Position numbers and translations under genes: made by a program
From: Acinetobacter sp. WU_MDCI_Axc73
GTDB lineage: Bacteria; Pseudomonadota; Gammaproteobacteria; Pseudomonadales; Moraxellaceae
Reading direction: 5' to 3'
DNA: 64,000 nucleotides
NCBI RefSeq assembly: GCF_025562455.1
Contig: NZ_JAHPRO010000001.1
Span: forward strand, 124,001-188,000
In this document: one piece after another, positions 18,942 through 27,734 of the stretch
How the letters are laid out: each line of letters begins with the position of its first letter
How positions within the stretch are numbered: the first letter of the stretch is position 1
Notes under the pieces: generated by a model
What the model saw: the letters and a program-made list of their open reading frames with translations, nothing else
The model's database searches: none
What the model was told of the DNA's origin: nothing

Positions 18942-20321
18942 ATGTCTGATCAGAAAGATAAGCTTAAGAACCTAAAAACCTCTTCTATGGATCGACGCTT
19001 ATCTATCGCTAAAGCCTCATTGCTTGCGGGTACTCGCTGGGCAACGGCAAATGCGTCTTCTTTTTTTTCAAGTGACGAGGAAAAAGATAAAAAGCGTAAA
19101 AAAGCGATGACAGAACAGGCAAATTATCTGGTTTCAGAAATTGGGAAACTGAAAGGTTCGATTGTTAAAATCGGTCAGATGATGGCGCTCTATGGCGAAC
19201 ACTTTTTGCCAGAAGAAATTACTCAAGCACTCAATACTCTAAACAACCAGACTGTTGCGCTCGCATGGCCAGCAATCAAAGAACATTTACAAGAACAACT
19301 CGGCGATAAACTTCATGAACTTAGCATTGATCATGAACCAATCGGAACTGCATCACTGGCTCAGGTACATCGCGCCACACGTAAATCTGATGGGCTAGAG
19401 TTAGTCTTAAAAATTCAGTATCCAGGCGTTGCCGAAGCGATTGATTCAGATATGAGCTTATTTAAAAATATGCTCAAACTGACACGAATGGTGCCTCAAA
19501 CCCGTGAATTTGATCAATGGTTTGAAGAAGTCCGTGAAATGATGCATCGTGAAGTCAGTTATGACTTAGAAGCAGCAACTACACGACGTTTCGCAGAACG
19601 TCTTCAACATGATCCTCGCTATGTGGTGCCGCATATTATTGATGATTATTGTACTGATAAAATTTTATGCATGACCTTTGAACGTGGTGTTCCGATCAAT
19701 AGCCCCGTGATGCTGTCGTTACCACAAGAACGTCGCAATCTACTTGGAGAGGCATCGCTTGAAGTCGCAGTTCGTGAAATTTTTGAATGGGGGGAAATGC
19801 AAACCGATCCAAACTTTGGTAACTATTTGGTTCGTTTAGGCAATGGTGATGATATCAAGGACAAGATTGTATTACTTGACTTTGGTGCTATTCGTCAGTT
19901 TGATGACCACCTGTTAAATGTCGCTCGTAGCTTAATCACGGCAGGCTATCATCATGATGCCGATGCGATGGTAAAAGCCATGACGGGTTATGAATTTTTT
20001 GATTCGATTCCACAAGCGATCAAACCAGACATGGCTAAAGTTTTTTTACTCGCCACTGAAGCCTTTAGCTGTCCTGAGAATAATCCTGAAATGCCGCAAG
20101 GTTTGATGGATGAACAAGAGCGTTACAACTGGAAAAAGAGCCAACTACATAGTCGTGTAATGCAACAAGCCAGTAAATCGATGGCATCACGTTACTTTTC
20201 TGTTCCTCCTAAAGAATTTATGTTTATTAGTCGTAAATTCATCGGCGCCTATACGTTTATGACCGTCATTGATGCCAGAACCAATGTCAGACAAATGATC
20301 CGCAAATATGCTAAAAAATAG
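18942..20321 (+). CDS. ABC1/ADCK-family atypical kinase-like protein (second of two)
   Basis: 459 residues. The ABC1 motif is KIGQMMALYGEHFLP, followed by PIGTASLAQVHRAT; the ATP-binding Lys lies in LVLKIQYPGVAEAI and the catalytic core in QTDPNFGNYL and LLDFGAIRQFDD. It differs clearly from the ABC1 gene at 14725-16032. AGGA upstream of ATG 18942 fits the start. Members act on ubiquinone or lipid metabolism; the exact role here is unknown. Confidence 0.8.
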   Translation: MSDQKDKLKNLKTSSMDRRLSIAKASLLAGTRWATANASSFFSSDEEKDKKRKKAMTEQANYLVSEIGKLKGSIVKIGQMMALYGEHFLPEEITQALNTLNNQTVALAWPAIKEHLQEQLGDKLHELSIDHEPIGTASLAQVHRATRKSDGLELVLKIQYPGVAEAIDSDMSLFKNMLKLTRMVPQTREFDQWFEEVREMMHREVSYDLEAATTRRFAERLQHDPRYVVPHIIDDYCTDKILCMTFERGVPINSPVMLSLPQERRNLLGEASLEVAVREIFEWGEMQTDPNFGNYLVRLGNGDDIKDKIVLLDFGAIRQFDDHLLNVARSLITAGYHHDADAMVKAMTGYEFFDSIPQAIKPDMAKVFLLATEAFSCPENNPEMPQGLMDEQERYNWKKSQLHSRVMQQASKSMASRYFSVPPKEFMFISRKFIGAYTFMTVIDARTNVRQMIRKYAKK

Positions 20322-20470
20322 ATAATTTATACTCGACTAGGTTGTAAGTTTGTCAGCCTAGTCAATTCTTTAAATTGACCTGTCGATTCATTTTTTATTT
20401 TTATATAAATTTCAAAATTTTAAATAAATACCATCCTTAGTATATTCCACTTATCTGCCTCAGATATCAT

Positions 20471-20510
20471 TGTCAGCACTGACATGGTTTTTTGATTTAA
20501 GGCATGTCAG
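20471..20510. promoter_or_regulatory. Alternating TGTCA/TGACA half-sites upstream of the acyl-CoA dehydrogenase pair
   Basis: TGTCA (20471-20475) and TGACA (20480-20484) form one inverted pair. CTGACATG (20479-20486) and CATGTCAG (20503-20510) form a second, 8-bp perfect pair around 16 bases. They lie 39-78 bases before ATG 20549 and could be a regulator operator or a hairpin. The regulator is unknown. Confidence 0.35.
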
Positions 20511-20548
20511 CATAAAACCATAATGAATACTGCGAAGGATGCAGCGCA

Positions 20549-21841
20549 ATGACAAATATGGTCAATAAAGCCCAAGGTTTTGGACTTTCATTACTGACAA
20601 AAATGGCGTCCAGTGATTTACTGGACCAATTTAAGCTACGCAAGTTTATAGAAAAATCACTTTATCAGGGTTCAAAAACAGGATTTAAAGCGCTTAGCCA
20701 TACTCAGAAAGCGTTTAAAGCTCAAAACATTGATCGTCAGCGCCTACCTAGTCAGCAAAAAAACCTGTTTGATTTAAGCCTGACAGAAGAACAACAAATG
20801 ACCGTAGAGGCCATGTCTCAATTTGCACAAGAAGTTTTAGCACCACTTGCGCATCAGGCAGATCATGATGCCCAATTTCCCAATGAACTTTGGCAATATA
20901 TCGAAGATTTAGGACTAAATTACTATGCCCTTCCTGAAGCCTTAGGCGGTGTGGCAGTAGAACAAAATATTGTCAGCAATGTCCTGATCGCAGAACATCT
21001 AGCACAAGGTGATTTTAGTTTAACCGCTGGATTACTCAGTACATTCAGCGTGATCAATGCACTAACACGTTGGGGTTCAAACGAAGTACAATCAAAATAT
21101 CTCACTTCTTTTGCTGAAGATAGCAAGATTCAGGCAACTTTTGCAGTACAGGAAAATACGCCTGCTTTTAATCCATTTAAACTCAAAACTAAAGCCATTT
21201 TTGCAAATGATCAGTTCTATATTACGGGCGAAAAAACGCTAGTCGTTTTAGGGGAAACGGCTGATTTATTACTGGTCAGTGCAGAGTTCAATGGGCAGGC
21301 TGATGTTTTTGTTGTAGAGCGTGACGACAGCATCCAATTAAAAAGCTCACCTGCAATGGGACTTAAAGCTACACAATCAGTCACATTGAACTTTCAAAAT
21401 ACACCAGCAACACGTTTAGGTGATCAAGAATTTGATTACAGTACCTTTATTGATCTAGGCAATCTCATGTGGTGTTCAATGGCAGTTGGTACATGTGAAG
21501 CAGTTAAAGCCTATTGTATTACCTACGCCAATGAACGTACTGCATTTGGTGAACCAATTTCACATCGTCAAAGCGTTGCATTTATGATTGCGGATATGGC
21601 GATTGAAATTGATGCTATGCGTATGCTGATTTTAAATGCAGCAAGTTTAGCTGAAGCAGGTCAGCCTTTTCATCGTGAAGCATATCTAGCGCGTTTATTA
21701 TGTGCCGAAAAATCCATGAAAATTGGCACAGATGGCGTACAAGTTTTAGGTGGTCATGGTTTTACAAAAGAACATCCTGTTGAGCGCTGGTATCGGGATT
21801 TACGTGCGACAGCAATTTTACATTCAGGTCTGCATGCTTAA
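20549..21841 (+). CDS. Acyl-CoA dehydrogenase family protein, apparently non-canonical subunit
   Basis: 430 residues with an N-terminal extension of about 75 residues before the dehydrogenase fold. The C-terminal flavin-domain signature VLGGHGFTKEHPVERWYRDL is intact. The usual EPxxGSD motif is replaced by QENTPAFNPF, and the terminal EGT-type catalytic Glu segment is missing (the protein ends AILHSGLHA). It may be a partner subunit rather than an independent enzyme. The next gene, a canonical acyl-CoA dehydrogenase, starts 15 bases later. Confidence 0.85.
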   Translation: MTNMVNKAQGFGLSLLTKMASSDLLDQFKLRKFIEKSLYQGSKTGFKALSHTQKAFKAQNIDRQRLPSQQKNLFDLSLTEEQQMTVEAMSQFAQEVLAPLAHQADHDAQFPNELWQYIEDLGLNYYALPEALGGVAVEQNIVSNVLIAEHLAQGDFSLTAGLLSTFSVINALTRWGSNEVQSKYLTSFAEDSKIQATFAVQENTPAFNPFKLKTKAIFANDQFYITGEKTLVVLGETADLLLVSAEFNGQADVFVVERDDSIQLKSSPAMGLKATQSVTLNFQNTPATRLGDQEFDYSTFIDLGNLMWCSMAVGTCEAVKAYCITYANERTAFGEPISHRQSVAFMIADMAIEIDAMRMLILNAASLAEAGQPFHREAYLARLLCAEKSMKIGTDGVQVLGGHGFTKEHPVERWYRDLRATAILHSGLHA

Positions 21842-21856
21842 TTGGAGAAAAATAAA

Positions 21857-23062
21857 ATGAACTTACAAAATCCTAAAAAATTTAAGATGTTGATTGATCA
21901 GGCACATGAAGTTGCATTGAATGTTTTGCGCCCGATTTCACGTAAATATGACAAAGCTGAACATGCTTATCCAAAAGAACTGGATATGCTCGCATCATTG
22001 GTTGACGGAATGAATGAAGGTGGCGAAGGCATGAATGCTGGCGCGGCTGGAGCAGGAAAACGCAATGAAAGTCAGGATCAAGGTAACCGTAATGGCACCA
22101 ATCTGTCTACAGCACTCAGCATCATCGAGATGTGTTATGGAGATACAGGACTATTACTCAGTATGCCGCGGCAAGGTTTAGGTAATTCAGCAATAGCAGC
22201 CGTTGCAAACGATGAGCAACTCGAACGCTTTAAGGGTACATGGGCTGCAATGGCAATTACTGAACCAGGTTGTGGTTCTGATTCTGCCGCAATTCGCACC
22301 ACTGCGACCAAAGACGGTGACGATTATATCCTCAATGGTGAAAAAATCTTTGTGACCTCTGGTGAACGCGCTGACTCCGTTGTGGTTTGGGCAACATTGG
22401 ATCGTAAATTAGGCCGTGCAGCAATTAAATCCTTTGTGGTTCCTAAAGGTACACCAGGCATGAAAGTTGAGCGTCTGGAACACAAATTGGGAATTAAGGC
22501 TTCAGATACAGCTGCAATTAGTTTTATTGACTGTCGTGTTCCTGCCGCCAATTTGTTAGGTAATGCTGAAGTCGATGTTGCCAAAGGTTTTGCAGGTGTG
22601 ATGGAAACTTTCGACAATACCCGTCCACTGGTTGCAGCAATGGCGATCGGGTGCGCCAAAGCCTCACTAGAGCGTATTAAAGAAATTTTTAAAGATCATC
22701 TTGAAGCAGATTACACAACACCATATTTGCAAACATCGAATATTGCCGCTCAAATCTATCGGATGGAAGCAGAATGGGAAGCTGCCCGTTTGCTGACTTT
22801 AAAAGCCACATGGATGGCAGATAATAGAAAGCCAAACTCCAAGGAAGCCTCTATTGCCAAAGCCAAATCAGGTCGAATCGGCAATGACATAACTTTGAAA
22901 TGCGTCGAATTGGCAGCGAGTGTTGGCTACAACGAAGACGAATTATTAGAAAAATGGGCTCGTGATTCCAAGATTTTGGATATTTTTGAAGGAACACAGC
23001 AAATCCAGCAACTGATTATTGCACGTCGTGAACTCGGTAAATCTTCCAGTGAACTAAAATAA
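21857..23062 (+). CDS. Acyl-CoA dehydrogenase, canonical subunit
   Basis: 401 residues from ATG 21857, with GGAG at 21844-21847; a TTG-initiated extension from 21842 contains that site and is rejected. The substrate/FAD motif TEPGCGSD and the terminal FEGTQQIQQL with catalytic Glu are both present. A Gly/Asn-rich insertion lies at about residues 50-80. It is a flavoprotein that oxidises an acyl-CoA to the 2-enoyl-CoA, passing electrons to ETF. The chain length is not known; proximity to the alkane hydroxylase suggests fatty-acid use. Confidence 0.9.
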   Translation: MNLQNPKKFKMLIDQAHEVALNVLRPISRKYDKAEHAYPKELDMLASLVDGMNEGGEGMNAGAAGAGKRNESQDQGNRNGTNLSTALSIIEMCYGDTGLLLSMPRQGLGNSAIAAVANDEQLERFKGTWAAMAITEPGCGSDSAAIRTTATKDGDDYILNGEKIFVTSGERADSVVVWATLDRKLGRAAIKSFVVPKGTPGMKVERLEHKLGIKASDTAAISFIDCRVPAANLLGNAEVDVAKGFAGVMETFDNTRPLVAAMAIGCAKASLERIKEIFKDHLEADYTTPYLQTSNIAAQIYRMEAEWEAARLLTLKATWMADNRKPNSKEASIAKAKSGRIGNDITLKCVELAASVGYNEDELLEKWARDSKILDIFEGTQQIQQLIIARRELGKSSSELK

Positions 23063-23099
23063 TTTTCAAAGATATTTCATTGAAAATAAGTCAACTTGA

Positions 23100-23139
23100 G
23101 TGGAATCTGGATTTGAGCTAAATTCGATTCCACTTTTTT
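23100..23139 (+). terminator. Intrinsic terminator after the acyl-CoA dehydrogenase pair
   Basis: GTGGAATC (23100-23107) pairs with GATTCCAC (23126-23133) and is followed directly by six T. It separates the dehydrogenases from the GNAT gene and makes an upstream GTG start for that gene unlikely. Confidence 0.8.
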
Positions 23140-23153
23140 ATGTATGCTTATCA

Positions 23154-23645
23154 ATGTATTTTATACGTCCTATCCAAGCTAAGGATGATCCCAAAATTGC
23201 TCAGGTCATCCGTGAAGTGTCAAAAGAGTATGGTCTAGCCACAGATGCAGGATTTGCAGTTTCTGACCCGATACTAGATCAATTGTCTGAGGTTTATCAT
23301 CATGCCAATAGTCAATACTGGGTCATTGTAGATCAACATGACAATGTGTTCGGTGGTGGTGGGATTGCACCATTATTGGGAGATTCCACTTTACTCGAAA
23401 TTCAAAAAATGTATTTCTTGCCTGTATTACGCGGTCAGGGTTTTGCTAAAAAACTTTTACAGCAATGTTTTGATTTTGCCAAAGTAAAAGGTTTCAATGA
23501 TTGTTATCTGGAAACAACAGCGGCACTTAAAGAAGCAGTCAATTTATATGAAAGATTGGGCTTTCAACGCTTAGCTCAACCACGTGGTCAGACTGGTCAC
23601 AGTCAAGCCTGTGAAATCTGGATGCTAAAAGATTTGGAAGCTTAA
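23154..23645 (+). CDS. GNAT-family N-acetyltransferase
   Basis: 163 residues from ATG 23154; a GTG at 23100 lies in the terminator stem. The acetyl-CoA loop is seen as LPVLRGQGFAKKLLQQC, preceded by IQKMYF and followed by ETTAALKEAVNLYERLGF, the typical C-terminal GNAT pattern. It would transfer an acetyl group to an unknown small molecule or protein amine. It stands alone and converges on the alkane hydroxylase gene. Confidence 0.85.
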   Translation: MYFIRPIQAKDDPKIAQVIREVSKEYGLATDAGFAVSDPILDQLSEVYHHANSQYWVIVDQHDNVFGGGGIAPLLGDSTLLEIQKMYFLPVLRGQGFAKKLLQQCFDFAKVKGFNDCYLETTAALKEAVNLYERLGFQRLAQPRGQTGHSQACEIWMLKDLEA

Positions 23646-23654
23646 ACTAAAAAA

Positions 23655-23676
23655 AGCCCTAAACACAATTAGGGCT
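23655..23676 (-). terminator. Intrinsic terminator of the alkane hydroxylase gene
   Basis: Read on the minus strand, AGCCCTAA, a 6-base loop and TTAGGGCT are followed by a run of T. It lies 42 bases after the alkane hydroxylase stop codon. Confidence 0.85.
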
Positions 23677-23717
23677 GTTCAAGGAAAAACTTAAATAAAC
23701 TATGAATTCATCGAGTT

Positions 23718-24935
23718 TTATTCAGTTTGCAACGACTGATCCACCAAACCAAATTTCGCAAAAATTTTAGCACGACGTTTAGGGTAAATATTGGCTTTGT
23801 TCAAATCACCTTTATAATGATCAAAAACACGCTTATCCATCATTTTAAACCATATTGACGGAATCAATGCAGGCAATAGCATACTCGCATATCCACTTGG
23901 CAGCTCAGGTGCTTCATCAAAATGACGCAATGCCTGAAATGGACGAGTTGGATAAGCATGATGATCTGAGTGACGTTGCAACTGATATAAAAATAGGTTA
24001 GTCACGATGTTATTGTTGTTCCAACTATGCTCTGGCATGGTACGTTCATAGTTACCATCGGTTCTTTTTTGACGCAATAAACCATAATGTTCAATATAGT
24101 TAATGATTTCAAATAAGCTGATGCCATAAAATGCCTGAGTCGCTAGATATGGAATTGTACTTTTTCCAAATAATTTAACCATTGAGGCATGGAAAGTGGC
24201 ACTCATTGTCCAGCCTTGTAGCAATTCATTGTCTTTAGACCAGAACCGTTTGCCTTTACGCTTTAAACGATGAGTTTCAATTTCAATAGCTGATTTTAAA
24301 GAACCTAATACTGTACGAGGCCAAAATTCATAAAATGTTTCACCCATTTGTGAAGATGCTGGATCCTCAGGAGTCGCAGCACGTTTATGATGTCCATAAG
24401 GATGTTCAACACGGAAATGGTTATAACCCGTCGGGACAAGAGCCATATGAGACAAGAGATGATCAATACGGTCTTGTTTATGACTTAATTCGTGCGCAGT
24501 ATTGATTGCAATACCATTGATTGCCCCCATTGAAATACCAAGTAAAATCTTATCAATAAAAGACGTTTCTTTACGGCTGACAATATAACAGGCATAAATA
24601 TTGGCCGCATATTGAATCGGAATGAAGCTTTTTACTAATGCAGCATAATAAGGATCATTTTCCAGTAACTTAATATCTTCATTGGTCGGATTATTAGCAT
24701 CTTTACCAATAATGGTATCAATGGTGGGAATGATGATATGTAATACAATTGGCCCGCCCATAGCAAAAAACTTTTTGATCGGGCGTGGTGAAAATTGGTA
24801 GCCTGCTAAAATACCGAGACCTATAACAGGTAACGCAGGGCCTAACAACCAAAAATAACGTTTACGATCCAACTCTCGTTTTGATTTTGAAGCCATGGTG
24901 ACTAATTCTTCTTGAACTTTTAATGGAGCATTCAT
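23718..24935 (-). CDS. alkM: Alkane 1-monooxygenase (AlkB/AlkM family)
   Basis: 405 residues from ATG 24935, which has AGGA eight bases upstream; ATG 24944 does not. It is an integral-membrane di-iron hydroxylase with about six hydrophobic segments. The eight-histidine signature is complete: HELSHK (148-153), EHPYGHHK (177-184), LQRHSDHHAYP, plus the AlkB-specific NYIEHYGL. It oxidises medium/long n-alkanes to 1-alkanols using rubredoxin electrons; no rubredoxin gene is nearby. The divergent AraC gene upstream matches the alkM-alkR arrangement of A. baylyi, hence the symbol. Confidence 0.93.
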   Translation of the reverse strand: MNAPLKVQEELVTMASKSKRELDRKRYFWLLGPALPVIGLGILAGYQFSPRPIKKFFAMGGPIVLHIIIPTIDTIIGKDANNPTNEDIKLLENDPYYAALVKSFIPIQYAANIYACYIVSRKETSFIDKILLGISMGAINGIAINTAHELSHKQDRIDHLLSHMALVPTGYNHFRVEHPYGHHKRAATPEDPASSQMGETFYEFWPRTVLGSLKSAIEIETHRLKRKGKRFWSKDNELLQGWTMSATFHASMVKLFGKSTIPYLATQAFYGISLFEIINYIEHYGLLRQKRTDGNYERTMPEHSWNNNNIVTNLFLYQLQRHSDHHAYPTRPFQALRHFDEAPELPSGYASMLLPALIPSIWFKMMDKRVFDHYKGDLNKANIYPKRRAKIFAKFGLVDQSLQTE

Positions 24936-25120
24936 GTCTCGCATCCTTTCTTTCTTGATATCTCTATCTTGTTGAATTTATACTTCGAAAGACAGTTGCA
25001 TGCGTCCAAAAAACCTATGTAAAAGTCTTTGGCATTTTCGACCATTTTTTTGTCCTAAAATCACATTTTGTATATTTTTGATTCGTTTGTTTATATTGGA
25101 ATAAGAAATTTAAGATTAAT
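24936..25120. promoter_or_regulatory. Divergent alkM/alkR promoter region
   Basis: The 185 AT-rich bases between the two divergent genes must carry both promoters and probably the regulator's site. A minus-strand TATAAA-like element lies near 24980 without a good -35, as expected of an activated promoter. No exact operator could be defined. Confidence 0.5.
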
Positions 25121-26050
25121 ATGGATGCATTAAGTAAAATTTTTGACGATATTCATTTAAATAAATCTGAATATATTTATATCAAAGCGCAAGGAGAATG
25201 GGCATTTTTCATGCAGCAGCAAAATGCTGTGATTGCCCACATTATTTTAATGGGTTCTACTCATTTCAAAATTGATTCTGACACCACTTTAACCGCTCAG
25301 GCAGGTGATATTGTTCTCATTCCATCTGGGAATACACATCATGGGTCCAATTGTCAGAATCATAGATTAATTGATAGTTTAGATATCAGCGATCTTTTTA
25401 AAGGTCACCGTGATGATGCTATCGAAATCGGAACAAAATCCTCTGAATCTGCATTAATTTTCACGATACGTTGCGATATTGATACTTTGATGGCTCGGCC
25501 ATTACTCAGCGCACTTCCCTCTTATATTCATATTCATCATGCCATGAGTTCAAGCGGGCCCGAATGGCTACGCGTAGGTTTATATTTTATTGCGTTAGAA
25601 ACCCAACGAAAACAACCCGGTCGTGATAAAATTTTTGATCATTTGATGAGTATTTTATTGATCGAATGTGTCAGGGATTATATTTCTCAGCTTGATGACC
25701 AAGGTTCTTGGTTGAATGCCTTGAGTCATCCTGAGCTCTCAAGTGCACTTGCTGCAATACACGGTCGTCCAGAACACTCATGGACCGTTGAATCACTTGC
25801 AGAACAATGCTGCATGTCTCGTTCAAAATTTGCCAGTTTGTTCCAAAATATTATTCACGAAACACCGTTAGCATATTTACAACAGCATCGTTTACGTCTT
25901 GCTAGCCAATTATTAAGGGAGAGCAATCTTACTATTCAAAAGATTGCCAATAATGTGGGCTACTCTTCGGAAACTGCATTTAGTCAAGCCTTTAAACGAC
26001 AATTTGATATTTCGCCCAAACAATATCGACAAAACTATATGCAAGATTAG
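25121..26050 (+). CDS. alkR: AraC-family regulator, AlkR-like
   Basis: 309 residues. The N-terminal cupin-like sensor half (about 1-190) contains DIVLIPSGNTHHGS. The C-terminal double helix-turn-helix (about 205-305) contains WTVESLAEQCCMSRSKF and the AraC signature IANNVGYSSETAFSQAFKR. It lies divergently 185 bases from the alkane hydroxylase, as AlkR does in A. baylyi, where it activates alkM in response to alkanes. The regulatory role is inferred from this arrangement. Confidence 0.85.
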   Translation: MDALSKIFDDIHLNKSEYIYIKAQGEWAFFMQQQNAVIAHIILMGSTHFKIDSDTTLTAQAGDIVLIPSGNTHHGSNCQNHRLIDSLDISDLFKGHRDDAIEIGTKSSESALIFTIRCDIDTLMARPLLSALPSYIHIHHAMSSSGPEWLRVGLYFIALETQRKQPGRDKIFDHLMSILLIECVRDYISQLDDQGSWLNALSHPELSSALAAIHGRPEHSWTVESLAEQCCMSRSKFASLFQNIIHETPLAYLQQHRLRLASQLLRESNLTIQKIANNVGYSSETAFSQAFKRQFDISPKQYRQNYMQD

Positions 26051-26073
26051 ACAAAGCTGTAATTTTATAAAAC

Positions 26074-26382
26074 TTATTCTGGCGCCAAACAACGATCATG
26101 ATAAGACTTACTAAATGCCTGAATAGCTTGCTCTTTGCCAGTCTCGGTATTTAACTGTTTGTCCGTATAAGCATCTTCAACAATATCCATATAAAACTCT
26201 TTGATTTCTTCAGAATTAAACTCTTGTGAAATTCGCTGTTGAGTCGAATAAGCAACACCGTCCTGACGTTGTTGCATCACTGCTGCTGCGACTTCTGCAA
26301 TTTGTTGACACTCCTGATCTGGAGACAAGGCAAAAGCAAAGCTAGGCACAACCAAATAAGCAATAAAAAAAGCTCTTAACAT
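26074..26382 (-). CDS. Small exported protein of unknown function
   Basis: 102 residues. An N-terminal hydrophobic segment ending FAFA looks like a signal peptide, leaving about 85 residues with two Cys (QECQQIAE and DRCLAPE) that could form a disulfide in the periplasm. No family is recognised. It converges on alkR with a 23-base gap. Confidence 0.65.
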   Translation of the reverse strand: MLRAFFIAYLVVPSFAFALSPDQECQQIAEVAAAVMQQRQDGVAYSTQQRISQEFNSEEIKEFYMDIVEDAYTDKQLNTETGKEQAIQAFSKSYHDRCLAPE

Positions 26383-26597
26383 TTCAATCCTTTATCAAAT
26401 TTTTATGCGATACCTTTACTATTTAAGGCAAAGCAACCATTTTTTCATCAAAAAAAACTGCGTTATAATATATTTATATAATATTAAAAACATCTGTTTC
26501 ATCATATTTTTATAAAAATTTAATTTATCATTATTGTTGGATAAAATTTATTTCTTCATGTGCAAGATAAAATAAAAACTGGTTTTACTTATTTACG

Positions 26598-26957
26598 TTA
26601 ATCCATTCTTATTGGCTGATTAATTTTTATTTGTATATTTTTTAACTTTGGCATCATCGTAGTAATTGTAAAATAGACCAAAAGCGTAATTAAAAACATG
26701 ATAACCACTTCCATAGTCTGACTTATACATAACATTGCACCAAAAAATGTCACAAATAAAGTCATACACAATTTTATCGCTTTAAAATATAAGGTGATAA
26801 AAGTTCCAAAGATAACTGAAGAAACAATAAGATTTATGATTTTTATAAAACCTAAATAATTAAAAAGTATAATCATCAGGCATAAGCACACGATAGATAA
26901 TAAAAATACAAATATATTCTTAATGATGAACATGCCAATACCCTTTAGATTAGTCAT
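26598..26957 (-). CDS. Small integral membrane protein of unknown function
   Basis: 119 residues, mostly hydrophobic, with about four membrane segments and a short basic C-terminus (IKINQPIRMD). It is very AT-rich with many Ile, Leu and Phe, unlike the housekeeping genes. The start is ATG 26957, or ATG 26933. The only good ribosome-binding site (GAGGAG) is buried in a 12-bp hairpin just upstream. No family is recognised. Confidence 0.5.
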   Translation of the reverse strand: MTNLKGIGMFIIKNIFVFLLSIVCLCLMIILFNYLGFIKIINLIVSSVIFGTFITLYFKAIKLCMTLFVTFFGAMLCISQTMEVVIMFLITLLVYFTITTMMPKLKNIQIKINQPIRMD

Positions 26958-26966
26958 TGAATAATT

Positions 26967-26996
26967 ATCTCTCCTCTTCCCCCAAAGAGGAGAGAT
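26967..26996 (-). promoter_or_regulatory. 12-bp hairpin enclosing the ribosome-binding site of the 26598-26957 gene
   Basis: ATCTCTCCTCTT (26967-26978) and AAGAGGAGAGAT (26985-26996) pair perfectly around a 6-base loop. On the minus strand the downstream arm contains GAGGAG about 13 bases before ATG 26957. No T-run follows on either strand, so it is not a standard terminator. It may restrict translation. Confidence 0.5.
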
Positions 26997-27185
26997 ATTT
27001 GCACATCAATTGATTATTTGAGATTCTTCTCTATTATTTAGACGATTTATATTAATAAAGATATCTTTATTATTTTTCCCAGATCTCTCAGTTAATATTC
27101 AGCTTTCTATTTAATAGTCAAGATGCCTTTTTGATGTGCTGGAGTGAGTATAGTTTTATCAGATTTCAAATGAATAAGCTTATGG

Positions 27186-27214
27186 CTTACAGCGTTGTAA
27201 GAAATAGCTTACAA
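27186..27214. promoter_or_regulatory. Three alternating CTTACA/TGTAAG half-sites
   Basis: CTTACA (27186-27191) and TGTAAG (27196-27201) flank 4 bases. TTGTAAG (27195-27201) and CTTACAA (27208-27214) flank 6 bases. This looks like overlapping dyads for a dimeric regulator; the regulator and target gene are unknown. Confidence 0.35.
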
Positions 27215-27454
27215 ATGTATAATTAGTAATCATTTTTTACAATTTTTTATTTAAAATATTTAATTAAATATCAATAATTTAAATCAATAATTGAATTGAA
27301 TTTGATTTTTACAATTTAACAAAAGACAACACTACATTTACAGTAAATTTCATGTATTAACTATCCTTCTTCTCTCTTTTTTTAATGCTATTTCTTTAAA
27401 ATTTAAGAGATTTCTTTATTTTTATAAAATTTGAGCAGTTACCTAAGCTCTGTG

Positions 27455-27483
27455 TTGACTTAAGTATAAGGGTCAAGTAGAAC
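27455..27483 (+). promoter_or_regulatory. Candidate sigma-70 promoter for the 27516 gene
   Basis: TTGACT (27455-27460), a 17-base spacer and TAGAAC (27478-27483) lie just upstream of the small gene starting at 27516. Confidence 0.4.
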
Positions 27484-27515
27484 TGGTCTCAATATTTTCC
27501 ATCACACGATTCACA

Positions 27516-27734
27516 ATGGCAAAACGTAAATATAGTAAAGAGCTTTTCAATGTTAGACGTATTCATCGACAATGGTGGGTGCTCCTTTATTCGCCTGAAT
27601 CAGGTCTTATAGAAAAGACTGAGAAGACTAAAACACGGAGTCAGGCGAACCAATATGCAGATGACTACACTGAAAAATACTATGTTGATTTATATTTAAA
27701 ACAACAAATTGAACAGCAAAAGTCATCGTCTTAG
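27516..27734 (+). CDS. Small basic hypothetical protein, 72 residues
   Basis: Starts at ATG 27516 (MAKRKYSKELFNVRRIHRQW...). It is rich in Lys, Arg, Tyr and Gln, has no membrane segment, and could bind nucleic acid by charge, though no motif is recognised. A candidate promoter lies directly upstream, and an imperfectly terminator-like hairpin without T-run follows (27741-27773). Confidence 0.5.
   Translation: MAKRKYSKELFNVRRIHRQWWVLLYSPESGLIEKTEKTKTRSQANQYADDYTEKYYVDLYLKQQIEQQKSSS

Larger units (their letters stand above)
26997..27515. other. AT-rich intergenic region with one operator-like element and a promoter
   Basis: No gene is supported. CTTACA/TGTAAG half-sites alternate at 27186-27214 and a -35/-10 pair lies at 27455-27483; both are listed separately. 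Confidence 0.5.

Noticed and set aside
23100..23153. GTG start for the GNAT gene at 23100
   Set aside because: It lies in the terminator stem of the upstream operon; ATG 23154 is preferred.
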